A DNA stretch of 64,000 nt from assembly GCF_900107405.1 (NCBI RefSeq), contig NZ_FNPV01000007.1:123903-187902 (forward strand), read 5' to 3'. Source of the DNA: Tindallia californiensis (GTDB taxonomy: Bacteria > Bacillota > Clostridia > Peptostreptococcales > Tindalliaceae). The notes beneath the pieces were generated by a model. The model saw only the letters and a program-made list of their open reading frames with translations, did no database searches and was not told the origin of the DNA. The translations under genes and the position numbers were made by a program. Positions 17,178 to 27,651 of this stretch are shown here, piece by piece (the first letter of the stretch is position 1; every line of letters starts with the position of its first letter).

Positions 17178-18108
17178 AAGAAGCATGATGATTTTATTAG
17201 GATTATTGTTGACAGCCCTTATTTTTACCGGATGCGGTGGGAATGGAGCTGCTGAAGTGGAAGAAGGAGAAAAGGAAGTAGAGGAAACGGGAGAAGTCGT
17301 AGAAGAAACAACCAAAATGGCCGAAAAATTCAATTATGAAATTATTGGCATTGATGCTGGTGCCGAAATTATGAGTACCGTGGAAGAAAGGGTTATGACA
17401 GAATATGGGCTGGATGAATACGAATTGGTAGATGCCAGTGAAGCGGCAATGATTGCTGAAATAGAGTCCCGTGGCATGGTAGAAGAATGGGTAGTAGCCA
17501 TTGGATGGACCCCTCACTGGAAATTCCCAGAGTATAATCTGCGATTTTTAGAAGACCCACTGGGGATCTTTGGAGAAGAAGAAAATATTAAGGCACTTGG
17601 TCGTGCTGGATTAACGGAAGACATGCCGGAAGTAGCCGAAGTATTGTCAAACTTTTCCCTTAACGACGATCAGCTGGGAGAAATGATGATGATGATTCAA
17701 GAAGGAGAACAAGGTGACCGGGAGGCAATGGAAGCCTGGGCAGCAGATCATCAGGAACTGATCGAAAGCTGGATACCGGAAGGTGCTGACGGAGAAGGAG
17801 CAACGGTACAACTTCTTTACAATAATTGGACCTGCGCCATTGCTAAAAGCAACCTGATGGCTTATGTATTAGAAGAAAAAATGAATTATGTTGTGGAAAA
17901 AGACATGGTAGACGTAGCCGTACTGTATGAATCTTTGGCTTCTGGCGATTACGATGCCATGGTAAGTGCTTGGTTACCTCTAACCCAGTCAAACTACTGG
18001 GCTAACTATGGAGATAAACTGGAAGATTTGGGAAATATTTATGAAGGCGCTAAGCTGGGCTTAGTCGTGCCAGACTATGTAACCATCGATTCCATCGAAG
18101 AAATGTAA
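17170..18108 (+). CDS. Glycine betaine/carnitine-type ABC substrate-binding lipoprotein (OpuAC-like)
   Basis: 312 aa. The signal peptide ends in a lipobox (FTGC, Cys ~18), then a Glu-rich linker and one OpuAC-type binding domain. The domain order is the OpuAC one: the IIGIDAGAEIM and GWTPHW half first, then LLYNNWTCAIAKSN and AWLPLTQSNYW. Trp residues in these three motifs correspond to the aromatic cage for a quaternary ammonium group. ATGAG overlaps the TetR stop, with GAGGAGG upstream. No permease or ATPase gene is adjacent, so it either feeds a transporter encoded elsewhere or acts as a sensor. Ligand is probably carnitine or betaine. Confidence 0.88.
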   Translation: MSKRSMMILLGLLLTALIFTGCGGNGAAEVEEGEKEVEETGEVVEETTKMAEKFNYEIIGIDAGAEIMSTVEERVMTEYGLDEYELVDASEAAMIAEIESRGMVEEWVVAIGWTPHWKFPEYNLRFLEDPLGIFGEEENIKALGRAGLTEDMPEVAEVLSNFSLNDDQLGEMMMMIQEGEQGDREAMEAWAADHQELIESWIPEGADGEGATVQLLYNNWTCAIAKSNLMAYVLEEKMNYVVEKDMVDVAVLYESLASGDYDAMVSAWLPLTQSNYWANYGDKLEDLGNIYEGAKLGLVVPDYVTIDSIEEM

Positions 18109-18130
18109 AAGAACAAAAATCCCCCTTTTG

Positions 18131-18160
18131 AAAGACCCTGGTGAAATGTGCAGGGTCTTT
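18131..18160 (+). terminator. Terminator of TetR-binding protein operon
   Basis: A perfect 10-bp stem (AAAGACCCTG / CAGGGTCTTT) with a 10-nt loop, 22 bp after the stop. The tail (CTCTATCTGTT) is only moderately T-rich. A TATAAT at 18171-18176 just downstream may be the -10 for the next gene, without a clear -35. Confidence 0.75.
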
Positions 18161-18217
18161 CTCTATCTGTTATAATGAACAGGAAATAAGAAGACTAATG
18201 AAGGAAGTGAAACAGGC

Positions 18218-19312
18218 GTGTCTGGAACAGAAATACTATTACTAATAGGCTTGTCAACCTTAGGCTATGGACTGTTTTATTTGTTAAGCATACCGACACC
18301 AGCCTTTTTAGGCCCATTAATCCTGATCTACGGAGCCAGTTTTCTGGGATTTCAAGGAGATCCGCTAAGTGGTACAACCGTTCTCCTATTACAATCCTTA
18401 CTGGGAGCCAATATAGGCGTAAAAGTCACCCGTGAAATTTTTCAGCAAATGAAAGCATTAAAAATACCCAGTTTGATTATGATTGGTTGGACCCTGTTTT
18501 TAAGTTTTGGCTTAGGTTTGTTACTGATGATGGCCTTTGATCTGGACGTGGCCACAGCACTCTTAAGCGCAACCCCTTCCGGTGTCTCTGAAATGGGAAT
18601 ATTAGCCCTTGCCTTAGGGGGAAACGCAGGCATCGTCATTATTTTTCAGTTATCCCGCCTAATGATCGCCATTGTGACCTTTCCTATTATTGTAGAAAAA
18701 CTAACAGAAAAAGATAAAAATCAGCGTAAAAAGCAAGCTTGGTGGGAAAAAATAAAAGGAAGAGGCAGCGAAATAAGCCATGGGTTGAAAAAATCCCTAT
18801 CCTTTCAATGGCCGGGGATAGAAATCTTTTCCTATTTCACTACGGTAGGGATTGGAATAGCCGGTGCTTTACTGGGAACCTGGATGAACATTCCCGCCGG
18901 TGCCTTAATGGGAGCTTTTTTTCTGACGGGAAGCAGTGTGATTGCCGGCATCCCCCTAAAAGCGCCTACCCCTTTTATGCGAATAGTGATGCAAATGGGT
19001 ATTGCCATTATGTTAGCCCTTAATATTATGAACAGCCCTATGGAGTCGATGAAAGTCATGCTTCTGCCAACTTTTGGGTTTTCAGCGATTATTTTTATCG
19101 GCGTTTATTTTTTGTACCATCTGCTGCGAAAAGTGACCCAATGGGATCCGGTCACCTGCTTGTTAGCCGCCGCACCGGTAGGTCTGACACCTATGAGTAT
19201 TCTAGCCTATGAATATGCTGAAAAACCCATGGAAGTAGTGTTGCTACACATGACCCGTGTGCTGGTAGGTAAGTTGATTGTCATACCAGTGATTATATTC
19301 TTATTGGTATAA
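18218..19312 (+). CDS. AbrB-family membrane protein (putative ammonia monooxygenase-type, PF05145)
   Basis: 364 aa with about ten membrane segments, in two similar halves. Each half carries the family signature ([18 protein letters not shown] near residue 118 and [17 protein letters not shown] near residue 325). These are transport-like proteins of unknown function, not enzymes, despite the old database name. The start is GTG 18218 with AAGGAAGTG upstream; no in-frame ATG is nearby. It stands alone, 88 bp before udk. Some homologues sit near organic-acid catabolism genes, but nothing here proves a substrate. Confidence 0.82.
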   Translation: MSGTEILLLIGLSTLGYGLFYLLSIPTPAFLGPLILIYGASFLGFQGDPLSGTTVLLLQSLLGANIGVKVTREIFQQMKALKIPSLIMIGWTLFLSFGLGLLLMMAFDLDVATALLSATPSGVSEMGILALALGGNAGIVIIFQLSRLMIAIVTFPIIVEKLTEKDKNQRKKQAWWEKIKGRGSEISHGLKKSLSFQWPGIEIFSYFTTVGIGIAGALLGTWMNIPAGALMGAFFLTGSSVIAGIPLKAPTPFMRIVMQMGIAIMLALNIMNSPMESMKVMLLPTFGFSAIIFIGVYFLYHLLRKVTQWDPVTCLLAAAPVGLTPMSILAYEYAEKPMEVVLLHMTRVLVGKLIVIPVIIFLLV

Positions 19313-19400
19313 AGAGCTTCTAATCAGCAGAAAGAATTTCTATTTTACCATAGGATCTCTCAGGTTTTGCCTTAATACACCCCCAAAAGGAGGAAAATCA

Positions 19401-20018
19401 ATGAAAAAGCCTATTCTGATTGGCGTCACCGGTGGCACCGGTTCCGGAAAGAGTACGGTGGCACGGCAGATTTTCAAGCAACTGCCAAATCAAAATATTG
19501 CCACCATTCCACAGGACGCCTATTATAAAAATCAGGATCATCTGCCAATGGAAGAACGCATTCAAACCAATTATGATCATCCCATGTCCTTTGAAACAGA
19601 TTTGCTGGTAAAACATTTGAAAAGCCTGTTATCAGGAGAAAGCATTCAGATGCCTCAATATGATTTTGAAAGGCATACCCGTAAATCAGAAACTTTGCTG
19701 GTGGAAACCAGAGACATTATTATTCTGGAAGGAATCCTGCTTTTTAATGAACCAAAACTTCGAGAATTAATGAACATTAAAATTTTTGTGGATACGGATG
19801 CAGATATTCGAGTGATACGGCGTATTAAAAGAGATATCCGAGACCGGGGCCGAACCTTGGAGTCTGTTATTGATCAATATATGAACACGGTTCGTCCGGC
19901 TCACTTACAATTTGTGGAACCAAATAAAAAATATGCGGATATTATTATTCCAGAAGGCGGTAAAAACATGGTGGCCATTGACATTATTGTCACTAAAATA
20001 AAATCCATTCTTACATAA
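19401..20018 (+). CDS. udk: Uridine kinase
   Basis: 205 aa, normal length. It phosphorylates uridine and cytidine with ATP or GTP in pyrimidine salvage; cytosolic. P-loop GGTGSGKST at residues 10-18, the family's Asp/Tyr motif ([10 protein letters not shown]), YDHP and the ILEGILLF strand are all present, as is the [12 protein letters not shown] lid. RBS AAAGGAGG lies 8 bp before ATG 19401. It has no partner gene here; the next gene is convergent. Confidence 0.95.
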   Translation: MKKPILIGVTGGTGSGKSTVARQIFKQLPNQNIATIPQDAYYKNQDHLPMEERIQTNYDHPMSFETDLLVKHLKSLLSGESIQMPQYDFERHTRKSETLLVETRDIIILEGILLFNEPKLRELMNIKIFVDTDADIRVIRRIKRDIRDRGRTLESVIDQYMNTVRPAHLQFVEPNKKYADIIIPEGGKNMVAIDIIVTKIKSILT

Positions 20019-20065
20019 ATAGGTTCGAAGCTTTCAACCAAGAGTCTAAAACTTTTAACAGAATT

Positions 20066-22084
20066 TTAAGGTTCCCAGATAAGATGAAAAATGGTCCCCT
20101 GCTCAGGGTGAGATTCCACGACCACATCTCCTTTTAGCTGAAGCATCAAAAGATTATACAGAATATGAAGCCCCAACCCGATATTACCCTGGTGACGGGC
20201 GGTTGTAAAAAAAGGTTCGAAAATCCGAGACTTTACAGATTCGGTCATACCCTTACCATCGTCAGAATAGGTTACAACCAGACGGTGGTCTTGTTTTTGA
20301 AAAGAAAGATAAATGGAACCACCTTCTCGATCCGCAAAACCATGTTCCAATGAATTTTGCATTAAAATGGCAATGATCTGAGAGAAGGCACCGGGAAAAC
20401 TATAAACAGATAACTTTTCCTCACAGTCAAGGATGAACCGATGATTACCTGCCTTTAATAGCTGTTGAAAACCCAGCAGGGTTTCTTCCACATACGGTTT
20501 GACATAAAATTCTCTTTTTTCCTCACGGCGATGATCCACAGCTACCTGTTTGAAATGCTGAATTAAGTCACTGGAGCGATGTAAGTTTCGAAGCAAAACC
20601 TGCACAGAATCTTGCATCCGGAGCATGTACTGATCAAATTCATGCTGGCCCAAGGTTTCTTCTTCAATATCTTTTAGTAATTGCTGTAGCTGATGCTCCA
20701 GGTAAGAAGCCATAGAAATCGAACCACCTAAAGGTGTATTAATCTCATGAGCCAAACCGGCGACCAAGGTGCTGAGACCAGCTAGTTTTTCTGATTGAAT
20801 CAACTGTTCCTGGGTGTTTTTTAATAGGACGACGGTTTGCTGAAGTTCTTCGTTGGTTTCCTGCAACTGTTCATTTGTAGAAGACAAAGCGAAGGTTCTT
20901 TCCGCTACCTTAGATTCCAATTCTCTTTGAGATTTTTCAATAGCAGCGGCCATTTCGTTAAATCGTTGCGCTAACTGGCCTATTTCATCCTGATCCGTTA
21001 ACTGTAGCCGTTGGCTCAGATTTCCTTCCGCCAATTGATCAGCAAATTCCCTTAACTTTCCTAAAGAACCAGTGAGTTGTCCAGATAACCAATAAGCCAG
21101 AAGCATGGAAAAAAGCAGCAGGAAAAAAGCACTCAGCAATAATTTTCGAGATAAGATCCAGCCACTTTGATAAAATTCACTGGTATGGATAAAAGAGATA
21201 TAAAAGAGGGGAAATTCGGCTAAAGCCGAAGGAATAACCTGAATCCGGTAGGATTGATCTTGATAAAAAAAGGTGTCGATGGTCTGCTCCTTCAATGACT
21301 CTCCCTGAAGCAAAGATCCCAAACCAATATCTTCCAGAGATTTGCCCACCACTGCCGGCTGATTCGGATAAGCGAGAATAGAGCCGGTGGAGTCGGTGAG
21401 CATCGCATAACCACTACTACCGATGGTGGTGTCCGTCAGCATATTGGACAAGGCCTCCAGATCAAAATCAACGGTAATCACTCCCCGTAACTGGTCTTTT
21501 TCATCAAAAACCGTCATCACACAAAGAACCACCTTCTCCCCACTGGAGGTGGTATAAATTTCAGAAATGACCACTTCGCCGGGAGATTCCAAGGCTTTCT
21601 GATACCACTGCCTTTCTCTGGCATCGTATTTATTAAAACGGGGGCGGGGTGGATGCATGACAAAACCACCGTTCGCTTCAACACCAAGGCTGGCATTTTT
21701 GACGGAATCATGGGATTCTTGAAAGGTTTTTAAGATTTGGTAAACTTCCTGCTCATAAGGATCTCCCTGCATTGGTCGCATGGGAAGAAGCCCTTCGGAA
21801 GACTGGGTATTTTTGTAAGAAGTAATGCGCTGATCCGCCTCCCGGATCAAGGGAAATTCCGCCAACATCCTGGTATTGGATGCAATATTTTCAGCATAAT
21901 AATGAATATGATGATCCAGCAATTCCATTTTCTGATGGACGGATACCTGATAATCTTCTTGGGATTGTTGGATTACTTGCCAAATGGCTAATAAACTGTT
22001 GGCCAAAAGAGAAACTACCAACAGCATCGTAAAGGCAAAAATAATACGATGCCGTAATCGCTTGAAAGTAAAAAAATGAATCAA
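20066..22084 (-). CDS. Sensor histidine kinase with extracytoplasmic Cache domain
   Basis: About 672 aa. TM1 at residues ~15-38, double-Cache-like sensor (WYQKALESPGEVVISEIYTTSSGEKVVLC), TM2 at ~315-340, HAMP, coiled coil, then the kinase core. The H box is LSTLVAGLAHEINTPLGG, with NSLEHGF (N box), DDGKGM and GLGLHI (G boxes) in the ATPase domain. The HisKA segment is of the HEINTPLG type common with orphan kinases. The probable start is TTG 22084, after AGAGGTG; a GTG at 22093 overlaps that RBS. It is the last gene of a four-gene signalling operon and resembles the kinase at the operon's start. Confidence 0.88.
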   Translation of the reverse strand: MIHFFTFKRLRHRIIFAFTMLLVVSLLANSLLAIWQVIQQSQEDYQVSVHQKMELLDHHIHYYAENIASNTRMLAEFPLIREADQRITSYKNTQSSEGLLPMRPMQGDPYEQEVYQILKTFQESHDSVKNASLGVEANGGFVMHPPRPRFNKYDARERQWYQKALESPGEVVISEIYTTSSGEKVVLCVMTVFDEKDQLRGVITVDFDLEALSNMLTDTTIGSSGYAMLTDSTGSILAYPNQPAVVGKSLEDIGLGSLLQGESLKEQTIDTFFYQDQSYRIQVIPSALAEFPLFYISFIHTSEFYQSGWILSRKLLLSAFFLLLFSMLLAYWLSGQLTGSLGKLREFADQLAEGNLSQRLQLTDQDEIGQLAQRFNEMAAAIEKSQRELESKVAERTFALSSTNEQLQETNEELQQTVVLLKNTQEQLIQSEKLAGLSTLVAGLAHEINTPLGGSISMASYLEHQLQQLLKDIEEETLGQHEFDQYMLRMQDSVQVLLRNLHRSSDLIQHFKQVAVDHRREEKREFYVKPYVEETLLGFQQLLKAGNHRFILDCEEKLSVYSFPGAFSQIIAILMQNSLEHGFADREGGSIYLSFQKQDHRLVVTYSDDGKGMTESVKSRIFEPFFTTARHQGNIGLGLHILYNLLMLQLKGDVVVESHPEQGTIFHLIWEP

Positions 22085-22142
22085 TGGGATCACCTCTATG
22101 CAGTAGAAAAAAAGGGCTTTGCAACATCAAAACGGATGATGA

Positions 22143-23660
22143 TCATTTGGTATATCGTTTCAGGATTTGATTAATAATATGGGTTTCTTCAAGAAGCTTT
22201 AGAATTTCCTGCACCACTTCCGATAAATTTCCAGCCTGCTCTTCTGTAGAAGCGGTGACTTCTTCTGTCCCCGCCGCATTTTCTTCCGCAATAGAAGATA
22301 GATTTTCTAAAATGGCAACGGTTTTATTTTTTTGTTCTTCAATTTGACCCATCAGATGGAAGAAAGCCTGGTTGCTGCTTCCGATTTCTTCAATTAACTG
22401 ACTCATCTGATGAAAGCTTTCTTGATTTTTGGTTACATTATCTAATTGTTGCTTGGTAGACTGGAGCATATTAGTGATGGTGTTTTGTGAATTCAACACA
22501 TTGTCATTCATTTTGTTGATAACATGATCAATTTCTCCGTTAAAGCGGTTGGTTTCTTCGGCCAGTTTTTTAATTTCTTCGGCCACCACCCCAAAACCCC
22601 GACCGGCTTCGCCAGCTCTGGCGGCTTCGATAGAAGCGTTAAGGGCTAACAGATTCGTCTGCTCCGCAATGGCTTTAATCATTTCATTGGCCTGCAACAC
22701 TTCGTTACTACTATTCACGGTGCTTTCAATGGTATCCTTTACCAGCACCATTTCTCCATCCACGCTTTGTACCATTTCAATGACATCGGTTAAGGACTTC
22801 ATACCTTGATCTTTTTCTTTAGAAAGTTGTTGACTGATATGATTAATATGATTAGATTCCGAAATACTCTGGTCAATCATTTGACCTAAGGCAGCGGTTA
22901 ATTCAACTCCCTGTTCAATTTCTTTTGCCTGATCCATTGCCCCGACGGCCACTTCTTCAATGGCTTTAGAAACTTCCAGAACACTGGCGTCAATTTGTTC
23001 CGAATGATTTTTAATAAATTGGATTTTTTCATCAATCAATGCAAATTTTTCGATAACCGCTGTGATGTTTTTTTGATAAACATCGATGGCTTTGGGGATC
23101 ATTGCTTCCATGGAAGAAACCCTTTGATGCACAAAATCATCATCCAGCTCATTAATACCCAGCAATACAATATCGATGCCCACTACGCCCACTTTTTTGC
23201 CGCCAATAAACAAAGGCTTGGCAACGGCGGTCATAAAAACTGGAATTCCTTCCAAATCATAGAAAAAGGGTTGCAGAATCTGAAGTTTTTCTGTTTCTAA
23301 AGGTTTGGTATAGAATTCTTCCTGATCAATGCCTTCAAGAAACATTTTTTTGACACCGGAGGTGGTACGGTATAAATAGGTATTGAGTCGTCCGTTGGCT
23401 TCATAATGATCTTTATGCTGATATTGCTGGTCATTAAACTCATTTTTGATGCCAACGACCCAAATGCCGTAGTAGGAAGCATTGCCGGTTAATAATTTTT
23501 CCAAATGAGCTTCGATCTGTTGCCGGTCCTTTTGAGAAAATTCAAGGCCTTCAATCGTCTGATAAGCTTGATGAATCACCTGGTAGTCAATTAGGATGGA
23601 ATCCTTAATGGCTTTGGATAAGGTGGTTTCATTTTGCTGATTGGCTTTGCGAAAAAACAT
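22143..23660 (-). CDS. Soluble chemoreceptor with Cache-like sensor domain
   Basis: 505 aa, with no membrane helix visible. Residues ~40-190 look like a Cache-type sensor ([31 protein letters not shown], then [23 protein letters not shown]). The rest is a long MCP signalling coiled coil with an intact tip ([31 protein letters not shown]) and a conserved [13 protein letters not shown] stretch. Cache domains are normally outside the cell, so a cytosolic version would read an internal ligand. RBS AAGGGG precedes ATG 23660. It lies between an HD-GYP regulator and a kinase in the same operon, linking taxis with cyclic-di-GMP control. Confidence 0.87.
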   Translation of the reverse strand: MFFRKANQQNETTLSKAIKDSILIDYQVIHQAYQTIEGLEFSQKDRQQIEAHLEKLLTGNASYYGIWVVGIKNEFNDQQYQHKDHYEANGRLNTYLYRTTSGVKKMFLEGIDQEEFYTKPLETEKLQILQPFFYDLEGIPVFMTAVAKPLFIGGKKVGVVGIDIVLLGINELDDDFVHQRVSSMEAMIPKAIDVYQKNITAVIEKFALIDEKIQFIKNHSEQIDASVLEVSKAIEEVAVGAMDQAKEIEQGVELTAALGQMIDQSISESNHINHISQQLSKEKDQGMKSLTDVIEMVQSVDGEMVLVKDTIESTVNSSNEVLQANEMIKAIAEQTNLLALNASIEAARAGEAGRGFGVVAEEIKKLAEETNRFNGEIDHVINKMNDNVLNSQNTITNMLQSTKQQLDNVTKNQESFHQMSQLIEEIGSSNQAFFHLMGQIEEQKNKTVAILENLSSIAEENAAGTEEVTASTEEQAGNLSEVVQEILKLLEETHIINQILKRYTK

Positions 23661-23716
23661 GAAAGATCATCCCCTTAGTATTATTTTTTTCTTACTAGCT
23701 CCTAAGCCTCAACAAC

Positions 23717-25228
23717 TTATACATTCGTAATCCTGTCCAGATGTTTAATAAAGAAAGTCAGCAGTTTAGGATCGAAATGTTTCCCGGCCTGACCTTCTAA
23801 GTATTCTAACACTTCTTCCAAAGGTGCGGCTTCTTTATATACCCGCTTATGGGACATGGCATCAAACACATCCACAATGGCCAACATTCTGGCTCTTAAA
23901 GGAATTGCTTCACCGGATAGGCCTTCCGGATATCCGGAGCCATCAAACCGCTCATGATGGTAAAGGGCAATTTCGGCGGAGGCCTTTAATAAGGATAGTT
24001 CCGATTTGGACAGGATTTTATGGCCGATCACTGGATGGTGCTTAATCACATCAAATTCTTCCGGCGTCAGTTTTCCTTTCTTTTTAATGATATGATCTGG
24101 AATGGCAATTTTTCCAATATCATGCATGGTGCTGGCAATTTTGATCATTTCACATTCGGAAGTGGGAAATTCCAGCAGGGTGGCAAATTGATACATCATC
24201 TCAGAGATGCGTCGCACATGACCGGCGGTTTCATCAAAATGACTTTCCACAATTTCTCCTAAGGTAATAATTAGCTCCTTTTGGGTTTTTGAAACCATTT
24301 TCTCCATAATAAAGCGATCGAGAGCTACATCATAGTTGGATAAGAACAGATTAATCAGGTCAAAATTATAAATTTCTTTGGCACCTTCTATAAAAATGTA
24401 ACTGTCATGCAAGGATTTTTGATCGTTTTTTACTAGAAAGCCTTTTTCAGTATGGATAATTTTATCATTAGTATCAGAAGAACGGTCTATTAGCTTCAGA
24501 ACATGGGTTAGCTCCTCAACTTCACTGATTTTTTTTCCCAGATAGGCTTTGTATTTGCCGGTAGCTGCCATGATATGGGAAGCATCATGTTCTTTTAAGG
24601 TTAAGAAACCGTCGGTTTGAGAAAGAAAAAGCATATTGCTTTCATCTTGGTTAAATGAAGCCAGATTATCCAGAATACTGGTTAAAAACTCATTTAAGGA
24701 CTGATGTTCAAAGAGCTGAGAACTGGCTTTGATAATTTTTTCCAGCCCTTTTCGATGCCGGTCAATCTGGGATAAGTCTCTGTAGCTTCGGAGCGCGGCA
24801 TAGGTAGAGGTATATAATCGCTTCATGGTCATTTCTGTTTTTAACCGGTAGTCATTAATGTCATACTGTCGGATCACCTCTTCTTCCGGAGCTTCACCGG
24901 GCTGTCCCGTGCGAAGAATAATACGGGTCATTGGATTGCTCAGTTCTTTGCGCAAATAATCGACTACTTCCAACCCGGAAGCATTGCTCTCCATTACCAC
25001 ATCTAAAAAAAGAATGGCTGTATCTGGGTTTTGTCGCAGGGCTTCTTTGGTCTCCTGTCCGGAGTAGGTGTTGATAAACTCCAAGCCTTTACCTTCAAAA
25101 GTAAAATCGGCTAACATCATACGGGTGATCTGATGAACCTCCGGATCATCATCCGCCACCATGATTTTATAGGAAGCACTGGCAATACGGGTTTCTTTAG
25201 GTTCTTTGGATAAAAAAGATAGAGACAT
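23717..25228 (-). CDS. Response regulator with DUF3369 and HD-GYP phosphodiesterase
   Basis: 503 aa. The N-terminal receiver (residues ~20-145) has acidic DDD and the phosphoacceptor Asp in LFLDVVM. A central GAF-like DUF3369 sensor segment (~165-315) is followed by an HD-GYP domain with HDIGKI, HHPVIGH and HHERFDGSGYP, so hydrolysis of cyclic di-GMP is expected. RBS AAAGGAG precedes ATG 25228. It is directly downstream of a histidine kinase (26-bp gap), its likely phosphodonor. The kinase-regulator pair would lower cyclic di-GMP in response to the kinase's extracellular ligand. Confidence 0.92.
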   Translation of the reverse strand: MSLSFLSKEPKETRIASASYKIMVADDDPEVHQITRMMLADFTFEGKGLEFINTYSGQETKEALRQNPDTAILFLDVVMESNASGLEVVDYLRKELSNPMTRIILRTGQPGEAPEEEVIRQYDINDYRLKTEMTMKRLYTSTYAALRSYRDLSQIDRHRKGLEKIIKASSQLFEHQSLNEFLTSILDNLASFNQDESNMLFLSQTDGFLTLKEHDASHIMAATGKYKAYLGKKISEVEELTHVLKLIDRSSDTNDKIIHTEKGFLVKNDQKSLHDSYIFIEGAKEIYNFDLINLFLSNYDVALDRFIMEKMVSKTQKELIITLGEIVESHFDETAGHVRRISEMMYQFATLLEFPTSECEMIKIASTMHDIGKIAIPDHIIKKKGKLTPEEFDVIKHHPVIGHKILSKSELSLLKASAEIALYHHERFDGSGYPEGLSGEAIPLRARMLAIVDVFDAMSHKRVYKEAAPLEEVLEYLEGQAGKHFDPKLLTFFIKHLDRITNV

Positions 25229-25254
25229 TCAAAAACTCCTTTCATGACTAAGAT

Positions 25255-27459
25255 TTATGTGTGTTGAACCGGTGCTTCGATATGAAACAAAACACCTTGA
25301 CTGACCTGCCCGTTACAACGGATAGAGCCTTTTAACTTTTGGGTTACCAGATTGTGAACAATACTCATTCCCAGACCGCTGCTACCTTTTCCACGTTTAG
25401 TGGTAAAGAAAGGCTCAAAAATATTTTTTTTCACTTCTTCTGTTAATCCGGAGCCATTGTCTCCGTAAACAATTTGTAGGGTACCATGTTTTATAGCGGC
25501 TTTGATAGTAATCAGCCCAGAGGAATGATCGGACAGTCCATGGATGATCGAGTTCATCACCAAGTTAGTCAGGATTTGAGAATAAACACCGGGATAGCTA
25601 TGAATCCATAAATCCTCCGGACAATCAACTTGAAATTGGTGTTGCTGATGCTTATATTCATGCCTTAAACTGAGAATCACATTATTGATAAGGGTTTTTA
25701 GCTGAAAGCTTTGTGGCGATTCAATGTTTTGATTAACCGCAATTTCTTTGAAACTGTTTACTAAATGGGCAGACCGTTCCAAATTGTTTTCCAATAGCTT
25801 CAGACTCTCCTGAAGATCATGGAAATAACCATAAAGCCCTTCTTCTGTCAAGCGGCTGTCTTCCAGCTGTCGTAAAACTTTTTCTGTCTGGTGACTGATA
25901 TACGAAACAGAAGAAATCGAAGTGCCTAAAGGGGTGTTAATTTCATGGGAGACGCCGGCTACCAAACCACCTAAAGAAGCCAGTTTCTCCCGATCGATCA
26001 GTTCGCTCATAGCCCGTTTTAATTCTTCGGATTTATCGTTAAATAGATCCTGGTATTGTTGCTTGCTATTTTCCAGTTTTTCAAAACTTTGCTGTAAGGA
26101 AACCATCATTTGCTGGAAGGAAGTCAGTAACTGGTGGGTTTCGGTTACGATAGAACGGGTGGCTGGCAAATCCACATTCCAATGGCCGGCGGCTATTTTT
26201 TTTGCGGCTTTGGAGGTCTGTTGGATGGGAGTGACGATCCTCTTAAGGAACCAGAGGCTCAAACCGGTAACCAGTAAAATCAGTCCCAGTACAAGGTAAA
26301 GGGTATGGTGCTGCTGCTCCTTTACAGCCCCCATCAAACTTTCTTCCGGCAAGGCCACGATGACTTGCCAAGGGGGAAGGTGTTTATCCGTAAGGGGTGC
26401 GTAGATAGCATAATAGGGAGTGGTGGGATGAGCTACTGAGAAAGCTTCGCCAGCCCTTACCTCTTGATGGATCATATGTTTTGCTGAATGATTGATAAGA
26501 GGATGGTTAATGGTAGTTGCTTTTTCAAAAATAAGTTCTCCGGTTTCATCTTTCACATGAATCCAGGGTTCTTGTCCGGAATGAGCTACCAGATTCCACT
26601 GGTGATCCACAACATAAATAACCCCGCCACCAGAACGAAGGATTTCGTCTTTTCTCAAATGTTCCTGCAATCCATAGAGAGATACATCAACAGCGCTGAC
26701 GCCGGCAAATTGAGCTTCTGTATCAAAAAAAGGAAGCATATGGGTCACGGTGACTTCCATTCGTTCATCCTGATTGACATACAAAGAAGACCAGCTGGGG
26801 ACTGGATGATCCTGCAGTGGCTGATAAAAAGGACGCAAATGCAAATCATAGTCTTCCATTACTAACCGCTGGCGGGAAGTAATCTGGTTGCCTTCAAAGA
26901 TAACCAGGGCATCCTTCGTTCGCTGATCTTTGATCATGATATTGGTAGTACCGTCCTGATTGCGACGAATACCGGCATAACGACCCTGTTCATCTCCATA
27001 GGAAAGAACACTTACCTGAGGAATATAAGGAACATATTCTTGGAAGAGGGATTGTTGCAATGTTTCAATACTGGATAAGTCGGCATGCTGGAAAAGAAAT
27101 TCTTCTTGAAGATGAGAACGGAAAAACTGGTTGAAAAGCATGGGTTCTGTTAACAGATTTTCGATTTCGGCGTGGACATGCCGGTTAAAGGCATGAGTTA
27201 ACTGCCTGCCTTTTTCTTCGTATAAAAATTGATAATGATGGTTTATAAGAAGGATAAAAGCAGAAACAATCGAGATCATCACCAATAGAAAAGAACCTAT
27301 TAGAATCATATGTAAAGGCCATTGTTTCCTTTTTATTTTTATTGTCATTGGTATCAACGCCGATCCAAAAGTAATTGTCATAGTCATACCCATTTTGGAA
27401 GGAGAATAAAGCCTTTTATTGTCAGAAAAAAAAGGCTGTGATAAAATAAGGGCATTCAT
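25255..27459 (-). CDS. Sensor histidine kinase with double-Cache domain
   Basis: Up to 734 aa. TM1 (MILIGSFLLVMISIVSAFI), a large extracytoplasmic Cache-type domain of about 290 residues, TM2, HAMP, then kinase. The H box is LGGLVAGVSHEINTPLGT; NSIIHGL, GDNGSG and SSGLGMSIVHNL are ATPase boxes. The start is uncertain. The longest frame begins at ATG 27459 without an RBS, and an 8-bp hairpin (27410-27437) lies in its first codons. A start nearer 27348, just before TM1, is likely. It heads the operon kinase, HD-GYP regulator, chemoreceptor, kinase, with gaps of 26-56 bp. Confidence 0.85.
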   Translation of the reverse strand: MNALILSQPFFSDNKRLYSPSKMGMTMTITFGSALIPMTIKIKRKQWPLHMILIGSFLLVMISIVSAFILLINHHYQFLYEEKGRQLTHAFNRHVHAEIENLLTEPMLFNQFFRSHLQEEFLFQHADLSSIETLQQSLFQEYVPYIPQVSVLSYGDEQGRYAGIRRNQDGTTNIMIKDQRTKDALVIFEGNQITSRQRLVMEDYDLHLRPFYQPLQDHPVPSWSSLYVNQDERMEVTVTHMLPFFDTEAQFAGVSAVDVSLYGLQEHLRKDEILRSGGGVIYVVDHQWNLVAHSGQEPWIHVKDETGELIFEKATTINHPLINHSAKHMIHQEVRAGEAFSVAHPTTPYYAIYAPLTDKHLPPWQVIVALPEESLMGAVKEQQHHTLYLVLGLILLVTGLSLWFLKRIVTPIQQTSKAAKKIAAGHWNVDLPATRSIVTETHQLLTSFQQMMVSLQQSFEKLENSKQQYQDLFNDKSEELKRAMSELIDREKLASLGGLVAGVSHEINTPLGTSISSVSYISHQTEKVLRQLEDSRLTEEGLYGYFHDLQESLKLLENNLERSAHLVNSFKEIAVNQNIESPQSFQLKTLINNVILSLRHEYKHQQHQFQVDCPEDLWIHSYPGVYSQILTNLVMNSIIHGLSDHSSGLITIKAAIKHGTLQIVYGDNGSGLTEEVKKNIFEPFFTTKRGKGSSGLGMSIVHNLVTQKLKGSIRCNGQVSQGVLFHIEAPVQHT

Positions 27460-27651
27460 AGGCAGAATAAAGGTGTAAGAAGGAAAGATAAGCGATACTT
27501 TTCGGTTATGGGAATGAAGAGTTGGGTATATAAAAGTAACAATAAGAAAAGAATCAGGGTGAAAAATGGAAACACCACGAAACTGACGATGTGTCAGATC
27601 CTTGGAAGTGCAATATTACGGGGAAAGTGGTAATCAAAAGGGGGAATTATA

